Source: Basidiobolus meristosporus CBS 931.73 (Eukaryota > Basidiobolomycota > Basidiobolomycetes > Basidiobolales > Basidiobolaceae). From it: a DNA stretch of 64,000 bases. The stretch's first letter is position 1. Each line of letters starts with the position of its first letter. The notes beneath the pieces were generated by a model that was given only the letters and a program-made list of their open reading frames with translations, did no database searches and was not told the DNA's origin. Positions 44,588 to 55,604 of this stretch are shown piece by piece. The stretch lies in assembly GCA_002104905.1 (NCBI GenBank), contig MCFE01000014.1, forward strand, positions 186,001 through 250,000, read 5' to 3'. Made by a program: the position numbers and the translations under genes.

Positions 44588-45866
44588 ATGACGAGTGAAC
44601 ACGTACTTCTCTACCTCTATCTGGAAAAGCTGACCTCTATCAAGTTCTCCACCTTGAACTTGGTTCATGCTGCGGTGCAACGCACTACGAAGAGTCTCAC
44701 AGTTTTGGTTGATTGTCCAGAGATAATTGCACACCAAAGGCTTCCGGTTGTCGCTTGGGAAGAGGTTCAAAGTCTATTAGGCACCATATATGTGGACGCT
44801 ATCAAAGCTGCCAACGACTGCGGAAGACCACTGTTGGAGGTGGATGTCTTGTTTAAAGACTGGTGCGGTTATGACGTCACCTCAAGCCAGGAGATAACTT
44901 ACACGACCTGGCTTGGTTTAGCGGAACGTAGGTGGTGCTCATGAAGCAAGTTTCCTGAATTTCCTATACTGAGTCAATTCCTTCTAGACGAGCAAATCCT
45001 AGCCTCGTTCAATTCTCAGCGGGAAAAGAACGGAGACAAACCAATCCCGGTGTTCTTCATCCCCGAGGAAGAGGTATCCCCCGAGAAAACCCTACCTGAA
45101 GCCCACCACATCGGAACCACGCATACCGCAGGCTCGGATAAGCACTATCCGGTTGTTGCGGTCGGGGGTACTTTTGATCACTTGCATGCTGGCCATAAGA
45201 TTCTGTTGTCCATGAGCGTCTGGCTAGCCGAGGAACGCCTCATTTGCGGAATATCAGGCAAGTCCGGCTTCCACCCAAGCCAAGTTCACTTCTCGTTTTC
45301 CGTACGGCTCAGTCTGATATTTTTGGTTGGTGGCGCTTCTAGGTGCCGAAATGTTGGTCAAGAAGAAACACGCTCACATGATAGAGCCTCTGGAGACTCG
45401 AATGGAGAAAACATTGAAGTTCTTGAGGCGGATCAAGCCAAGTATAGCATACGAGGCATGTCTCCATTCGTTAGATATATAGATCGCTCCTATATCTAAG
45501 ATGTTTCTACGCACGTAATCCCATTCGAAACTCTAGGTGGTCCCAATTCATGATACCTGTGGCCCAACTAATAAGGATCCCAACATTCAAGCAATTGTCG
45601 TGTCTAAAGAGACACTCCCTGGAGCCTACGAAAGTATGTTTCCCCTACGCAGATCGTGTGTATATGCGCACCCATATAACCTACTTTTCGTTACAGTCAA
45701 TAGGCAGCGTAGCGAGAAAAACTTCAATGAGCTGGACATCAAGGTCATCGAGGTGATCTCCAACTCATCCAAGGCGCTAGCTGAGGAAGAGTTGAAAAGC
45801 CTGAAGATCAGCTCCACTCAGATTCGAGAGTATCTGTCACTCCACTCGGAGATCGAGAACCTCTAA
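44588..45866 (+). CDS. CAB4: Pantetheine-phosphate adenylyltransferase (CoA biosynthesis)
   Basis: Transfers AMP from ATP to 4'-phosphopantetheine, the fourth step of CoA synthesis, as a monofunctional eukaryotic-type enzyme. Exons 44588-44927, 44988-45257, 45343-45455, 45537-45633 and 45697-45866 keep phase throughout and give 329 aa. The nucleotidyltransferase core shows VVAVGGTFDHLHAGHKILL with the HXGH motif, then LLVKKKHAHMIEPLETR (read AEMLVKKK here), VPIHDTCGPTNKDP, AIVVSKETLPGA and ISSTQIREYL, the second ATP-site signature. The N-terminal 170 residues form the poorly conserved eukaryotic extension. Introns 2 and 3 begin GC (GCAAGT and GCATGT) instead of GT; only these junctions give the conserved sequence. 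Confidence 0.93.
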
Positions 45867-46350
45867 TCTTACTCTGCATCTCCAAACAGTGAAGCCCATC
45901 CATCCGTACTTGCGAACGGTGTGCTCCCAGACCAGCGTTCTTTTTACCCTAGCCTTCACATGATCGTTTCCACAATAAAGAGATGGTGAATGGACAGCAA
46001 AGATTGGCAGATTTTAAATTGAAGGTGGTGATGGCAGGTCATACGATGCACATACATTCAACGGATATACTTTATTCACTTGGAATACCCAAAACATATC
46101 AACAACCAAGAGGAAGTGTTGATTGGATTTTGCTAATGCTATAGTTTGGATGGGCTGGCCATTCTTTTGCGAGGAATACTGGAGGTGGGGCACGGGGGAG
46201 AATACTGGTCCTGTATGTTGGCGGAAGGGGGGGGGTGAAGGGTTTGGCTGGTGGGGGAGCTTCGGTATGTATCTACACATCAAAATAGAACAATAGAGTC
46301 TGGAGAGTCAAAAGGTTTGATAGGGGCGGGAGGGCGTAGCGCGAATGGTC
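45867..46350. other. Convergent intergenic region with a G-rich tract
   Basis: 484 bp between the adenylyltransferase and NOT4 3' ends. Contains AATAAAG (about 45974) for the plus-strand gene. 46227-46257 has a nine-G run and further G-runs on the plus strand, C-rich on the NOT4 side. Confidence 0.45.
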
Positions 46351-49300
46351 TCAGGAAACCTTGAATGGGCCCAGCTCCCCGTTGGCAAGCTTGAAATCAT
46401 GATCGTAGCCCCTCAAGCGATGAAGCGGGTTGCTTTGTATGTTCGTACTCATGTTGCTACTCCAGTTGAAAGAGGATCCCTTTTCTGAAAAATCCACCGA
46501 GCGGGGAGGAGAGGAGACTCGAGAGGATCGAAGGCTTGGATCTTCGGATCCGAAGTAAGAATCTAGAACGGTGAGTGCCTTGCACTAAGTACTATCGAGT
46601 GCCTAATCAGCCAGCTTACCTCTGAAGTATCCATTCTCTCTGGTGTTGGGTGTGGCCCTCTGCTTCTCAGGGGTTGACCTCAGAAAGGTGAAGAAATCCG
46701 ACTGTTCTGGCGCAAACCTGGGACCAAGCAGCTCCAAACCAGGCGGTTGTGAATCTGGAAACCGATGAAGATTGCGGTCGAACATATCCAGATTTGTGCG
46801 TGACTGGGACTCGTTCCAGAACGACTGGCTGGGATTGCGGTGTAGGAAGTTTGAAGGGGAGCGTTCGTGATCTGTGTATGTAGAGAAGTTGGTATCTGTA
46901 AATGGAGGCCCATTTGTGGGCTTCCTTATTGGGTCGTCGTAGCCGGTGTTATAACCGGGAGGAGCCATAAACGGTGGCATGTTTCTACCAGGAAATCGTG
47001 CTGAGTGCCCCGTCGGGTTCAATGGGGCATATGGCAAGGGTTGTCGGTTGTTCTCGGTCTGATCACTTCGCCATTCTTTACTGCCCAAAGGCAGACCTAG
47101 TTTATCGCCTCTATGAGCTCGTTGTGAATTGTCTTGGTCTGAGTGTAAACCCAAGCCGCTGCTGGGCGAGTACAATCTCTGGTCGGGTGTACTCTTGAAT
47201 GGATCAAAGAGACTGCTTGTGTGTAGGCTGCGGACATTGGCAGCGGATGTGAATGGTTGGGCTGCGTCAACGTCGTCATCTTCATTTAGAGCAAATCCAA
47301 ATCTCGAGTACAATTTGGGTTTCGAGTTATTTACAGGTTGGGTGTTGTCCTGGCCGTCCTGCTTCTGAGATTGGGGTAGCCGTGAGGGTTGCTCCGAGCC
47401 ACTGTTGATGGCGGTATAATCCAGTCCAGGTCGATTCATGGGCGGATTCTGAATATGCATGTTTTGCACAGAGCTGAGTAACGATCTGGGCATTCCCTCG
47501 TCCGGTTGATCATCGAGACCGAAAGGATCAAAACCACCTTTGTAAACATTGGTAGGCAAGGGGGCAGGGTTGAATGAAAATGCGTCTAGCAAGCCTGGAG
47601 GTAGAGCTACGTTTGGTCGGGCTTGTTGCTGGTAAAAGGCAGATCGCTCTCTTTCGAGCTTTGCCATGACCTCCTGGTGTAGACGTTCTTCGTCAACCTT
47701 GTTCTGCTCAGTAGGCAGTGATGTATCGCGTTGTTGTGTCCCATTACCGGGATTAGGATCATTGCTACCAGCAGAAGAGTTAAAGATGTCCGGAGAGGTA
47801 TTTACTTTGCCACCAAGCTGTTCTCTCTCACAACTCTTCTCTTTACAACCATCCAGAGGAGCCAAAGTGGCCTTGTCAACAACAGCTGCCTCCAGAGTAC
47901 CGGAAGCACTTTGGGTCTCTTTCTCATCCCCAGAGTTCGTTCTGGACTTGGAGTCTGGCTTTTTGGAAAGTGAAATGATTTTGGCTTTGGGTCTTGTTGC
48001 GGCAGGTGGCGGGGGGAATTGATCTAAACTTAAGATCGGGGATTTCACGGTAGCGAGTTTAGACTTGTTGGAGGTGATCTTGGCCCAAGAAGCAGTTGCT
48101 GGAAGGGCTGATCCTGGAGCATAACACTAGGTCAGGGTAAAGAATTTGGTTCTGGTACTTATGAATATGTATATACCTTCTGAATCCCCATCACTCGACT
48201 TGCTATCGGACCTGTACACAGCTACCGGAGCCTCAGGTGTTTTAGGGGATGACTTCTCTGGTTCATTTGACGGTGACAGAGGTGTACTCTGGGTTCCCAG
48301 AATTTGTGGCTTTGGTGACGAGTGCTCCAGTTGTGCATGATGATCTTTGAGGTTGTGTTTCCTATGTAGAATGTGAGATTTAAATATAAATACGTATGGC
48401 AGCAGGAGCGATTTAGCTTTAGGCCAGATTCGATCCGCTCGATATACAAGTGTACCCACCCGCTGGCCAAGTCTTCTCTGGTAAATGTGTCGGCTTCTTC
48501 ACCTGGCTCGTGCAAGTACATACAATTTGGGTTCTGGCACGGCATGTTACGAAGGTAATAGGTACAGTACTTTGTGGTACCATAGGTTGCTCTGTCGAGA
48601 TATCAAGCTTAATACCAATCGAACATGGACCAAACAGGTTGGCAACGGTACCTGAGAATCCTTCCATCCGACATGCTGCCATCCACAGCCGCGATGGCTC
48701 GGGCCGCATCTTCTCTGCGGGCAAATGTAATGTAGACACCAACAGTAGGTGACTGTCCAGGATGGGTGCTAGTGGAATTTTGAGCATGGCGGCGATTTAT
48801 CACCACTTTGGTGATTTTTCCGTACTGACCAAAGTAATCAGAAGAGCGAAGCACCTAGCATCAACAGAATCAGAGGAGTTGGCACTTGGGCGGATTTTGG
48901 CTCGGCTTTACCTCTTCAGTCACCCTGGCGGTCAGGCCAATAACGTAGATGAGGTTCTTTTGTACAACTCTAACATTGGCCAAATGCTTTCGGCTCATGG
49001 ATTCAATTTCCTTCTTTTCACGCTCCTTGAACTTTCTCTCGGTTTTGATGCGAGTAAGTCTAAAGTCAAGTCAAGGTTAACCAAATAGCTCGCTATGGCC
49101 AAGGCTGTTTGAATGGACTTACTCTGCAGGAGTGATAGGAGTGAACTGGACATTGTCGTCTGAGTAGGCTCTGCGACAAGCTGGGCATTTGCCATTCAGC
49201 TCTTCTTTGATATGATGCCAGCAAAAACGGCAAATCTGCGGACAGAGAGGTACATAAATGAGTTTCAAAGAAAATAGGATGTATTGCCGTCGAAGTGCCT

Positions 49301-49396
49301 TACTTGATAACCACAAGGACATGGTTTGAAATTGCGTTCGGAGATGTCCAGCTCCTCCATACATAGAGGGCAGTCATAATCTTCTAGGTCGGACAT
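46351..49396 (-). CDS. NOT4: NOT4, RING E3 ubiquitin ligase of the CCR4-NOT complex
   Basis: Ubiquitin ligase linking CCR4-NOT to stalled ribosomes and protein quality control. About eight exons, roughly 900 aa. Exons 1-2 encode the C4C4 RING: DCPLCMEELDISERNFKPCP, CGYQICRFCW, KCPACRRAYSDD. Exon 3 reads ELTRIKTERKFKEREKKEIE and HLANVRVVQKNLIYVIGL, then the RRM (VLRSSDYFGQYGKITKVVIN, VGVYITFARREDAARAIAAV, DGRILR) and a CCCH finger (TKYCTYYLRNMPCQNPNCMY, then LHEPGEEADTFTREDLASG). The long C-terminal half is low-complexity, rich in S/P/Q/N, with SASWAKITS and short FxP-type segments, and ends FKVS at 46351. The RING-RRM-C3H order is diagnostic. I joined exons by homology, so exact ends of the middle exons may shift. 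Confidence 0.94.
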
Positions 49397-50625
49397 GCTT
49401 TTATCGATAAATGGACAGGAGCGAATGCCAAATCGTGTAGTCTTGTCAATAAGTAGCAGTTTTGAGTGGTCTCTACTGTGGGGAAGCACACGCTGGTTAG
49501 CAAACATGTAGCGGGGTTTCGAGGACCAAATCCCGAGCTGTGATTGTTTTCATCCGGGAAGTGGGAACGCTTACCGTACTAAAGGCACCGATGCTCTTTG
49601 GCAGAAACAATATACCACTTGTAGTGGTTGTATCAGTAAGGGAGAAAAAAAGATAATGGAAACTAATATATTTAGAGCTTAGAAGTGCTACCCAAAACCA
49701 GATCTAACTGAAAATAATTAGGGTATCATCTTACAACCCTAAGAATTCCATTTACCATGGAAATTGCCAGGGAATTCTTCTAGAAACTGGATAAAACCAC
49801 ACTTCCGACGATACGATGTCACCCATGGAAATCAGCGCAGGTACAATCCTTGATGGCACGAGTCAACGAGTCAGTTGGGGACATGCTGGATATACATGCA
49901 AGATGTCCCTCGTGGCATTAGTGCTCAATTGAACTGTCCACTTGCAAGCCAAGCTGTAACAAAATCCGGTGGCTGCTTTGGTGGTTGGAAGGCACTTTCG
50001 ATGTAGATCCTTGGCTCATGATTTTCTGATTGGCGGCATGGCAATCCATTTGGCAACGATCATGCTGCGCTTAATCAAAGTGGTTAAACAGTTCCTCAGG
50101 AACGGGTATTTTGTGATTGAACAAGAAATAGGCAGTTGCCATTCACCATAGGGCGCAGTAAATCCGGGGGCTGATCAAGAGAACTAGAACCATTGTTCCC
50201 ATGAAAAGATTGTTAACGCTTGGTAAATGCGTGCCAAGAAAACGATATTGCTGGCGTTTCATGGAAATGGATTAATGAATCGGGTAGTCGGGGCTCATAG
50301 CAGATTCACATTATACTCGTTTAACTAAATGCTGGCAGTAGTGCGTTCATGTTCTAAAAACTAATCAAAAATATATTTAACTGATATTGGTATTCTATTG
50401 CACAAAGATTATATCATTCTAGTTCAATAGAATCCAAGTAAATCAGGGCTTCATCAAGTAAAAATTTAGGCTGTTAATGAAGCTATGCAGTGCAACAATA
50501 GGACAAGTGAGAACTACAAAGAGAATGGTGAATCATTCGAAACAATATGATGGTCAAAAGGTTTGAGAAGGAAAGAGGAGTGAAGTAAGAGGATAGTGAA
50601 TAAAGCAGAAATCTTGCCGACGCTC
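49397..50625. other. Intergenic region
   Basis: 1.2 kb between two minus-strand genes. No open frame with a domain; a 60-codon plus frame at 49969-50151 looks random. AT-rich from 50330. Nothing else seen. Confidence 0.45.
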
Positions 50626-51479
50626 TTACAAAATGATACAGTCTTTCTTGTCTTCTGGGGTAGGGTTGTTGGATTTCTCAACTTCAGCGATCATTAGGTC
50701 AAAAATACGGCCTATAGACAAAAGGTTTAGGACTATCTTCATAGAAGGTAATTACGCGAGCCCTTACCAATATTTTCGTTGTGTTTAGCAGAGGCTTCAG
50801 TCCCCTGGCAATTCCAAAGAGTGGCAAGCTCCTTTCCTTCGTCCGTTGATACTTGTCTAGTTGCATAGGATTAGGTCAATGTAAAGCGAGGACAAGATGC
50901 TCTTCGACTGTACCTTTGCATGTGCAAGTCACTCTTGTTTCCGACAACAACAATTGGAACCCATTCGGTGCCAGTGTAGTTAAGGATTTTGTCGCGAATA
51001 ATCTTGATCATCTCAAAGCTGGATCTGGAGGTGATAGAATACACCAGAATATATCCATGGATTCCAATGGCATGCTTAGAATTGAGGATGGAATACTCAT
51101 CCTTCAAGGCAATGTTGTCAACAGTAATTCTAGGGGGTCTCATTTACGATGTGACGTACTTGGCCAGCCGTGTCAATGACCTCAATGGTGAATTCCTGGC
51201 CGCGATATTTCAATACTTTACTGAAGGTGTTTTCGATAGTTGGGTAGTAGGAATCCACAAAATGGTTTTCAACGAACTGGATGGTCAACGAAGATTTGCC
51301 TATGCAGGGTCAGCCAGGTAGAAAACAAGGATATTTAGAATGACTTGCCCCGAAGAAGTAAATCGAGTACAGATTAGAAGTCAGCCCTATACCGGGATAT
51401 CGGGACTGGCTTATATTTCATTACCAACTGCCCGAAAGCCTAAGACTGCGATTCTCCTAACTTTGGAAGGACTACTCAT
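50626..51479 (-). CDS. RHB1: Rheb GTPase
   Basis: Ras-superfamily GTPase that activates TORC1 at lysosome/vacuole or endomembranes. Five or six exons. The P-loop reads GFRAVGKSS, with the arginine at the Ras Gly12 position that marks Rheb and explains its high GTP-bound state. The effector region is VDSYYPTIENTFSK, switch II is EVIDTAGQDEYS, the guanine motif is VVVGNKSDLH and the final nucleotide motif is EASAKHNEN. The C-terminus DKKDCIIL is a CaaX box; leucine at the end predicts geranylgeranylation rather than farnesylation. The start (51479, MSSPSKVRRIAVLG) leaves the usual short N-terminus. Total about 185 aa, normal for Rheb. Highly conserved and complete. Confidence 0.96.
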
Positions 51480-52689
51480 TGTGATGATAAAGAGAAGGAG
51501 GTAACCGTTCAACCTGTGAGGCTATTCATACGATTTCTTCAGCATCGGCGTTCAATCACATGACCCAGGATCAAAAAACCAATTCTAACATAATTAATTT
51601 AACAGTCGACGAAGATGTCACTATGATATCAGATATGCTGACCATATGCTGTTTGTAAATCCCAAAGAAAACGATATACATTAATGCAGGCCTGATGCTG
51701 TTGCGTGTTCGCCCAATGGCTGGAACTCGGAAAATTCATGTAGCAAGAGCTTATGTCGCCTGGAGGGATAGTCAAGGAATTAGAGCGTATCAGATTTGAT
51801 GATCTAGTTGGATCCATGATAGGGACTTCTGGATCACTTCGTGTGGAAACCATCCTCTACAGGATGCTGCCAAGTGTAGAGGTTCATGATGATAACCTGT
51901 GTGAGGTTAGTGACCAGCGTGCGTGACAGCGGTTCAGCCACCTCATGTAATGCTCGAGTAGTAATCCGGAAGCGGGCAGAGTCCTAAATTACTTGATGTA
52001 TGTGCTAATGTTGTATAAAGTACAGTAACGTAGTCCAATGCCTTCCCAAGCTCCCATCCACCGGAATGATGGAGGCCGTAGGAAATAGGAGCCTACGCAT
52101 TCATCCGATGTAAGGATCAACTTCGCAAGGGGTAAGGCCAGATTCTCGTCCGCTTTCCAAGGTAGGCTAGATGCTAGGGAACATTTGACTCTGCCTTCGA
52201 ACACTCGCATGCATTGCCGATGCGCTGAGAACGATTTAGCCACGGATGTAATCTATATATGGGGTGCTTTTCAAAGCAATTGGCTGGTATTCGACGCAAG
52301 CACATATAGATCCCAATACTCACCATTGATGTTTAAAGATAGCTCCAGCAAGCAGGGGCTGTCGTGAGGATCTCTTCTTCTCCTCCCAATCGATATGTAG
52401 CGATCGAATGGGCAATACATGCTCTACACTCTTCTCACACTGAATCTACTAAATCTCCCTTTTTGACATGCGATTCCATCAATCTGGCATGACTGGAATC
52501 TATTCCTGACCCACTGGTGGGGATTATAAAGATCGGCCTAATCCCGAACATGGCTTGGCACAAAACGACTCGCACTTACACTGTATTTTTTATGGGACTA
52601 GGGTGATCCTCTAGCCTTCCTACCAAGCCCCCTCTTCTTTTCTGTAAATCCCCAGCCAAACTTGAGCACTGGAAACACTGACCCTTAGC
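51480..52689. other. Divergent intergenic region
   Basis: 1.2 kb between Rheb and the protease. Short frames only. TATAAA at 52525-52530 lies 160 bp upstream of the protease ATG and could be its core promoter. Confidence 0.4.
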
Positions 52690-53743
52690 ATGATACATTA
52701 TTCCACCCTCATTTTCCAACTCTTCGTCCTCTTGTACGCCCAGATCATATTGCATGTCCGTGGGATACCAATCGAGGATGCTCTAATGAACAATCCTCAA
52801 TTGAGTAGCATTATAGGCGGCGTTTCCGCGTCTCCAAATGAGTTTCCATCCATGGCGTTGATCTTAATGAATGGTCAGACCCGGTGCGGCTCTGCAATCA
52901 TAGTCGACAGATGGTTGGTAACAACTGCTCATTGTTTTTTTCAGACAACGCAACACCCAAGTAGAGGGCGTCGTGTTTCATTCAGCAAAGTGCCCTCCGA
53001 CCACTTCTCGGTGCTAGTTGGAAGCGTGGAAAATACCAAGAAGCAGCCTCTAGGTATTCAGCGTTACATCATTCATCCCGATTTTGATATGGCCTCGTCC
53101 AAGGTTGGTGCGCCACCTTTATGTGTCACTAATACACCTGCTTATGTGTGATTCGGTATTCAATCTTTAGAATGACATCGCTCTGGTGGAGTTGAAGGTG
53201 GCGCTCAGGTTCGACGAATCCATTCAGCCCGCTACCATGGCCACAGAGCTTCCTGCGGGCGATAAGAATATTACCACCATAGGTTTTGGCCAGACGGAGA
53301 GCCATCGCCAATCTTCGGTGTTGCTCAAAGCAGATTTGCCCTTGGCCACCAAAGAGTTTTGTGGAGCAGCCATCTCCGATTTTGATACCACTCGATTTTG
53401 TACTAGACCAACCCCAGGAGTTGCACCTTGTTTTGGGGACTCTGGAAGCCCGAGCTTCGTCAAACTTGGCAACAACGACTGGCGACTTCTCGGATTGACC
53501 AGCTTCGGAATCAACATTGCTGATCCATTTTCAAACAAATGCGCAGTGACAGGCGAGGTGACTTATTATGTTAATCTCCTGGAGTACCCTTCCTTTATCA
53601 AGACCCACGTAACGGAAAGCACGCCTGCGGAGATTCCTAATGCTGGCAACCAAGTTGCCGAATCGAAGGCCGCCCATGGCACACGGAGTTACGCTATGGC
53701 AATTGCACTTCTGTGCTATTATCAATTGAATAAATTTTTCTGA
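52690..53743 (+). CDS. Secreted chymotrypsin-family serine protease (S1A)
   Basis: Extracellular protease. Exons 52690-53103 and 53171-53743 give 328 aa. It has a signal peptide (STLIFQLFVLLYAQIILHV), a short propeptide and the activation start IIGGVSASPNEFPSM. The triad is complete: His in WLVTTAHC, Asp in NDIALVEL (across the intron), Ser in CFGDSGSP. Cysteines pair as in S1 (RCGS with AAHC-type C; FCGA with RFCT; PCFG with NKCAV). The residue six before the catalytic Ser (position 189) is Ala, not Asp, so it should not prefer Lys/Arg as trypsin does. About 50 residues follow the catalytic domain, ending in a hydrophobic stretch (YAMAIALLCYYQLNKFF), which could be a GPI-anchor signal. S1 proteases are unevenly distributed in fungi and common in insect- or animal-associated ones. 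Confidence 0.93.
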
Positions 53744-54252
53744 CGTTGCCAAGATGGAACACTTGCCAAAATTAATGCTCCTTCGGATTTTTTGAAATTA
53801 CCAAAAGCATTCAACCCATGACAAGTCAGCTGTCAGGTGTCCAGGCCTTGGAGCCATTTTAGTCAATTAATGTAGCACGATAGTCAACCCAAAATGGGCT
53901 TACAGTACGTTGTAGCCATATAGAGATTAGAAAGAGTAGGCTGTGTAATGAATTATGACCGTCCCTGACAATGGGTGATTGATTGGTACGATCGTCACAG
54001 GCATCCTTTTGCGTCTCAGATTTGCTGGTATTTCATCAGCAGACTGAGTAAGCTCTACCCATCCCCCACCGTAGCTGTAAAACACTGAAATCCTTGGAAA
54101 TAAGTAGCCAGCCTTCATATATATTTTATTTACTTTCACCCATCTTGCATCCAGGTTTGTGTACCTTCCTTTGCTGCGCAATCCCTGTGAGAGTTTGCTG
54201 ATTTTCGAAAGCTTTACAACAGGCACCGGATTGAATAGACATCTAACAAGAA

Positions 54253-55117
54253 ATGAGTAAAATAGTGATTGCCTTTGATAACACAAAATACTCCCGGTAA
54301 GCCCACCCATCATCTTTCCATCTTCAGTGTTTCCATGTATTTATCCCATCGAAATAGGAACGCCTTGTCATGGGCTATAGAAAACGCTTACCATCCTGGG
54401 GATAAGGTTGTCTTGCTCACAGTTGGAGTACTTTCCTGCAAATTTGGGGATCTGATTTCCAACACCTTCGAAGATGCACAATACCAAAGTAATCTTGCGT
54501 CTGATAATGCCGCGATTGCCTGTTGTTGCCCCTCTCTTATTGAAAACCTTTCCTTCGTTTCTAGATTCTTGGGTGAACCAAGAACGACAAAAAAACGCCG
54601 AAGCCGAAGCGAAAAAGGAAGCCGAGAAGATACTGGAGGAAGGTCTTGAGTGGCTCAACCAGCATATGCAGAAAAGAGACATGAAGGTCGTACTATACAA
54701 TTTAATTCGACCCATTTCATGGAAGATACTTACTGGTTACGTTCTGACTGATATAGATCAACTGTGACACTGTAGCGTTGACGGGCATCGACCCTCGTAC
54801 TCGTATTGTTGATTACGTGTCTTCCCAGGATGTTTACATGCTTGTACTAGGCGATCGCGGACTGAACGCCATGCAAAGGTCAGTGAATCTTTTGTCTACA
54901 AAGAGGCCGAGGGTAAGCTTACCATTCTGCCCCAAGTCAAATTCTAGGTAGCGTGAGCAAACATTGTATACACAGCGCGCCCTGTCCAGGTAGGCATTTA
55001 ACACCCCAGTGACAGTCACCACCACCAGTTGATTTATCCGCTCTTTCAGTGCTTACAGTGAAATACCACGAATCAGACGAGCAGCTTCAAACCACTACTC
55101 CACCACAGTCGAACTGA
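54253..55117 (+). CDS. Universal stress protein A-like protein
   Basis: Single-domain USP with a nucleotide-binding Rossmann-like fold, thought to bind ATP and help stress tolerance; the partner is unknown. About six exons. I read MSKIVIAFDNTKYSR|NALSW, AIENAYHPGDKVVLLTVGVL, a charged helix (AEAEAKKEAEKILEEGLEWL), KINCDTVALTGIDPRTRIVD, then YVSSQDVYMLVLGDRGLNAM and the C-terminal GSVSKHCIHSAPCPVLTVKY, which matches the G-X9-G-S/T ATP motif (GDRGLN...LGSVS). It ends with a short polar tail TTTPPQSN, stop 55115-55117. Splice sites were chosen by homology; the donor at about 54686-54690 could be either of two nearby GT. Follows the protease on the same strand but is not obviously related to it. 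Confidence 0.88.
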
Positions 55118-55604
55118 CATCACAGTCAACATCAAGCCAAATTGCATGAGAATACCTCTAAGAATTGTAACAATAAAGCACAATAACCTATCGAGTTAGC
55201 CATGATAACGTAACGAGATGGCTCTCAGCTGCCCAGAAATGGGATTTCATTTGAATGTTTCCGTGAACAATGTGTGGCTTGTTAAATATGCTAAATCAGG
55301 AATTGGTGTCATGGCAAGTCCAGAATCTACTAAGTTGTATCAATAAGTACAGAAGAACGGGAACTGCGCAGTGCTTTACAAACAGAGCGTAGAGGGAAAT
55401 ACGGCGGATTTAACTCGATAATTAATTACCAATAAATCACGAGGGTGCATGGACAACGAAGTGAATGGAACTAGCTAAATTCTCATTTTCTATGACGAGA
55501 TTAAAGATGTAGTAAAGAAATATGGGAAGAATGAGAAGCAATTATATACAGCCAACAGCTTTTCAACCGTCAGCAATCGAGCTCTGAGACGAAAATCCAT
55601 ATAC
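55118..55604. other. Convergent intergenic region
   Basis: 487 bp between the USP and SOG2 3' ends. AACAATAAAGC (about 55169) is a possible polyadenylation signal for the USP gene. Nothing else seen. Confidence 0.4.

Noticed and set aside
52690-55117. Protease and universal stress protein as a functional pair
   Set aside because: They share a strand and are about 0.5 kb apart, but one is secreted and the other cytosolic, and nothing else links them.
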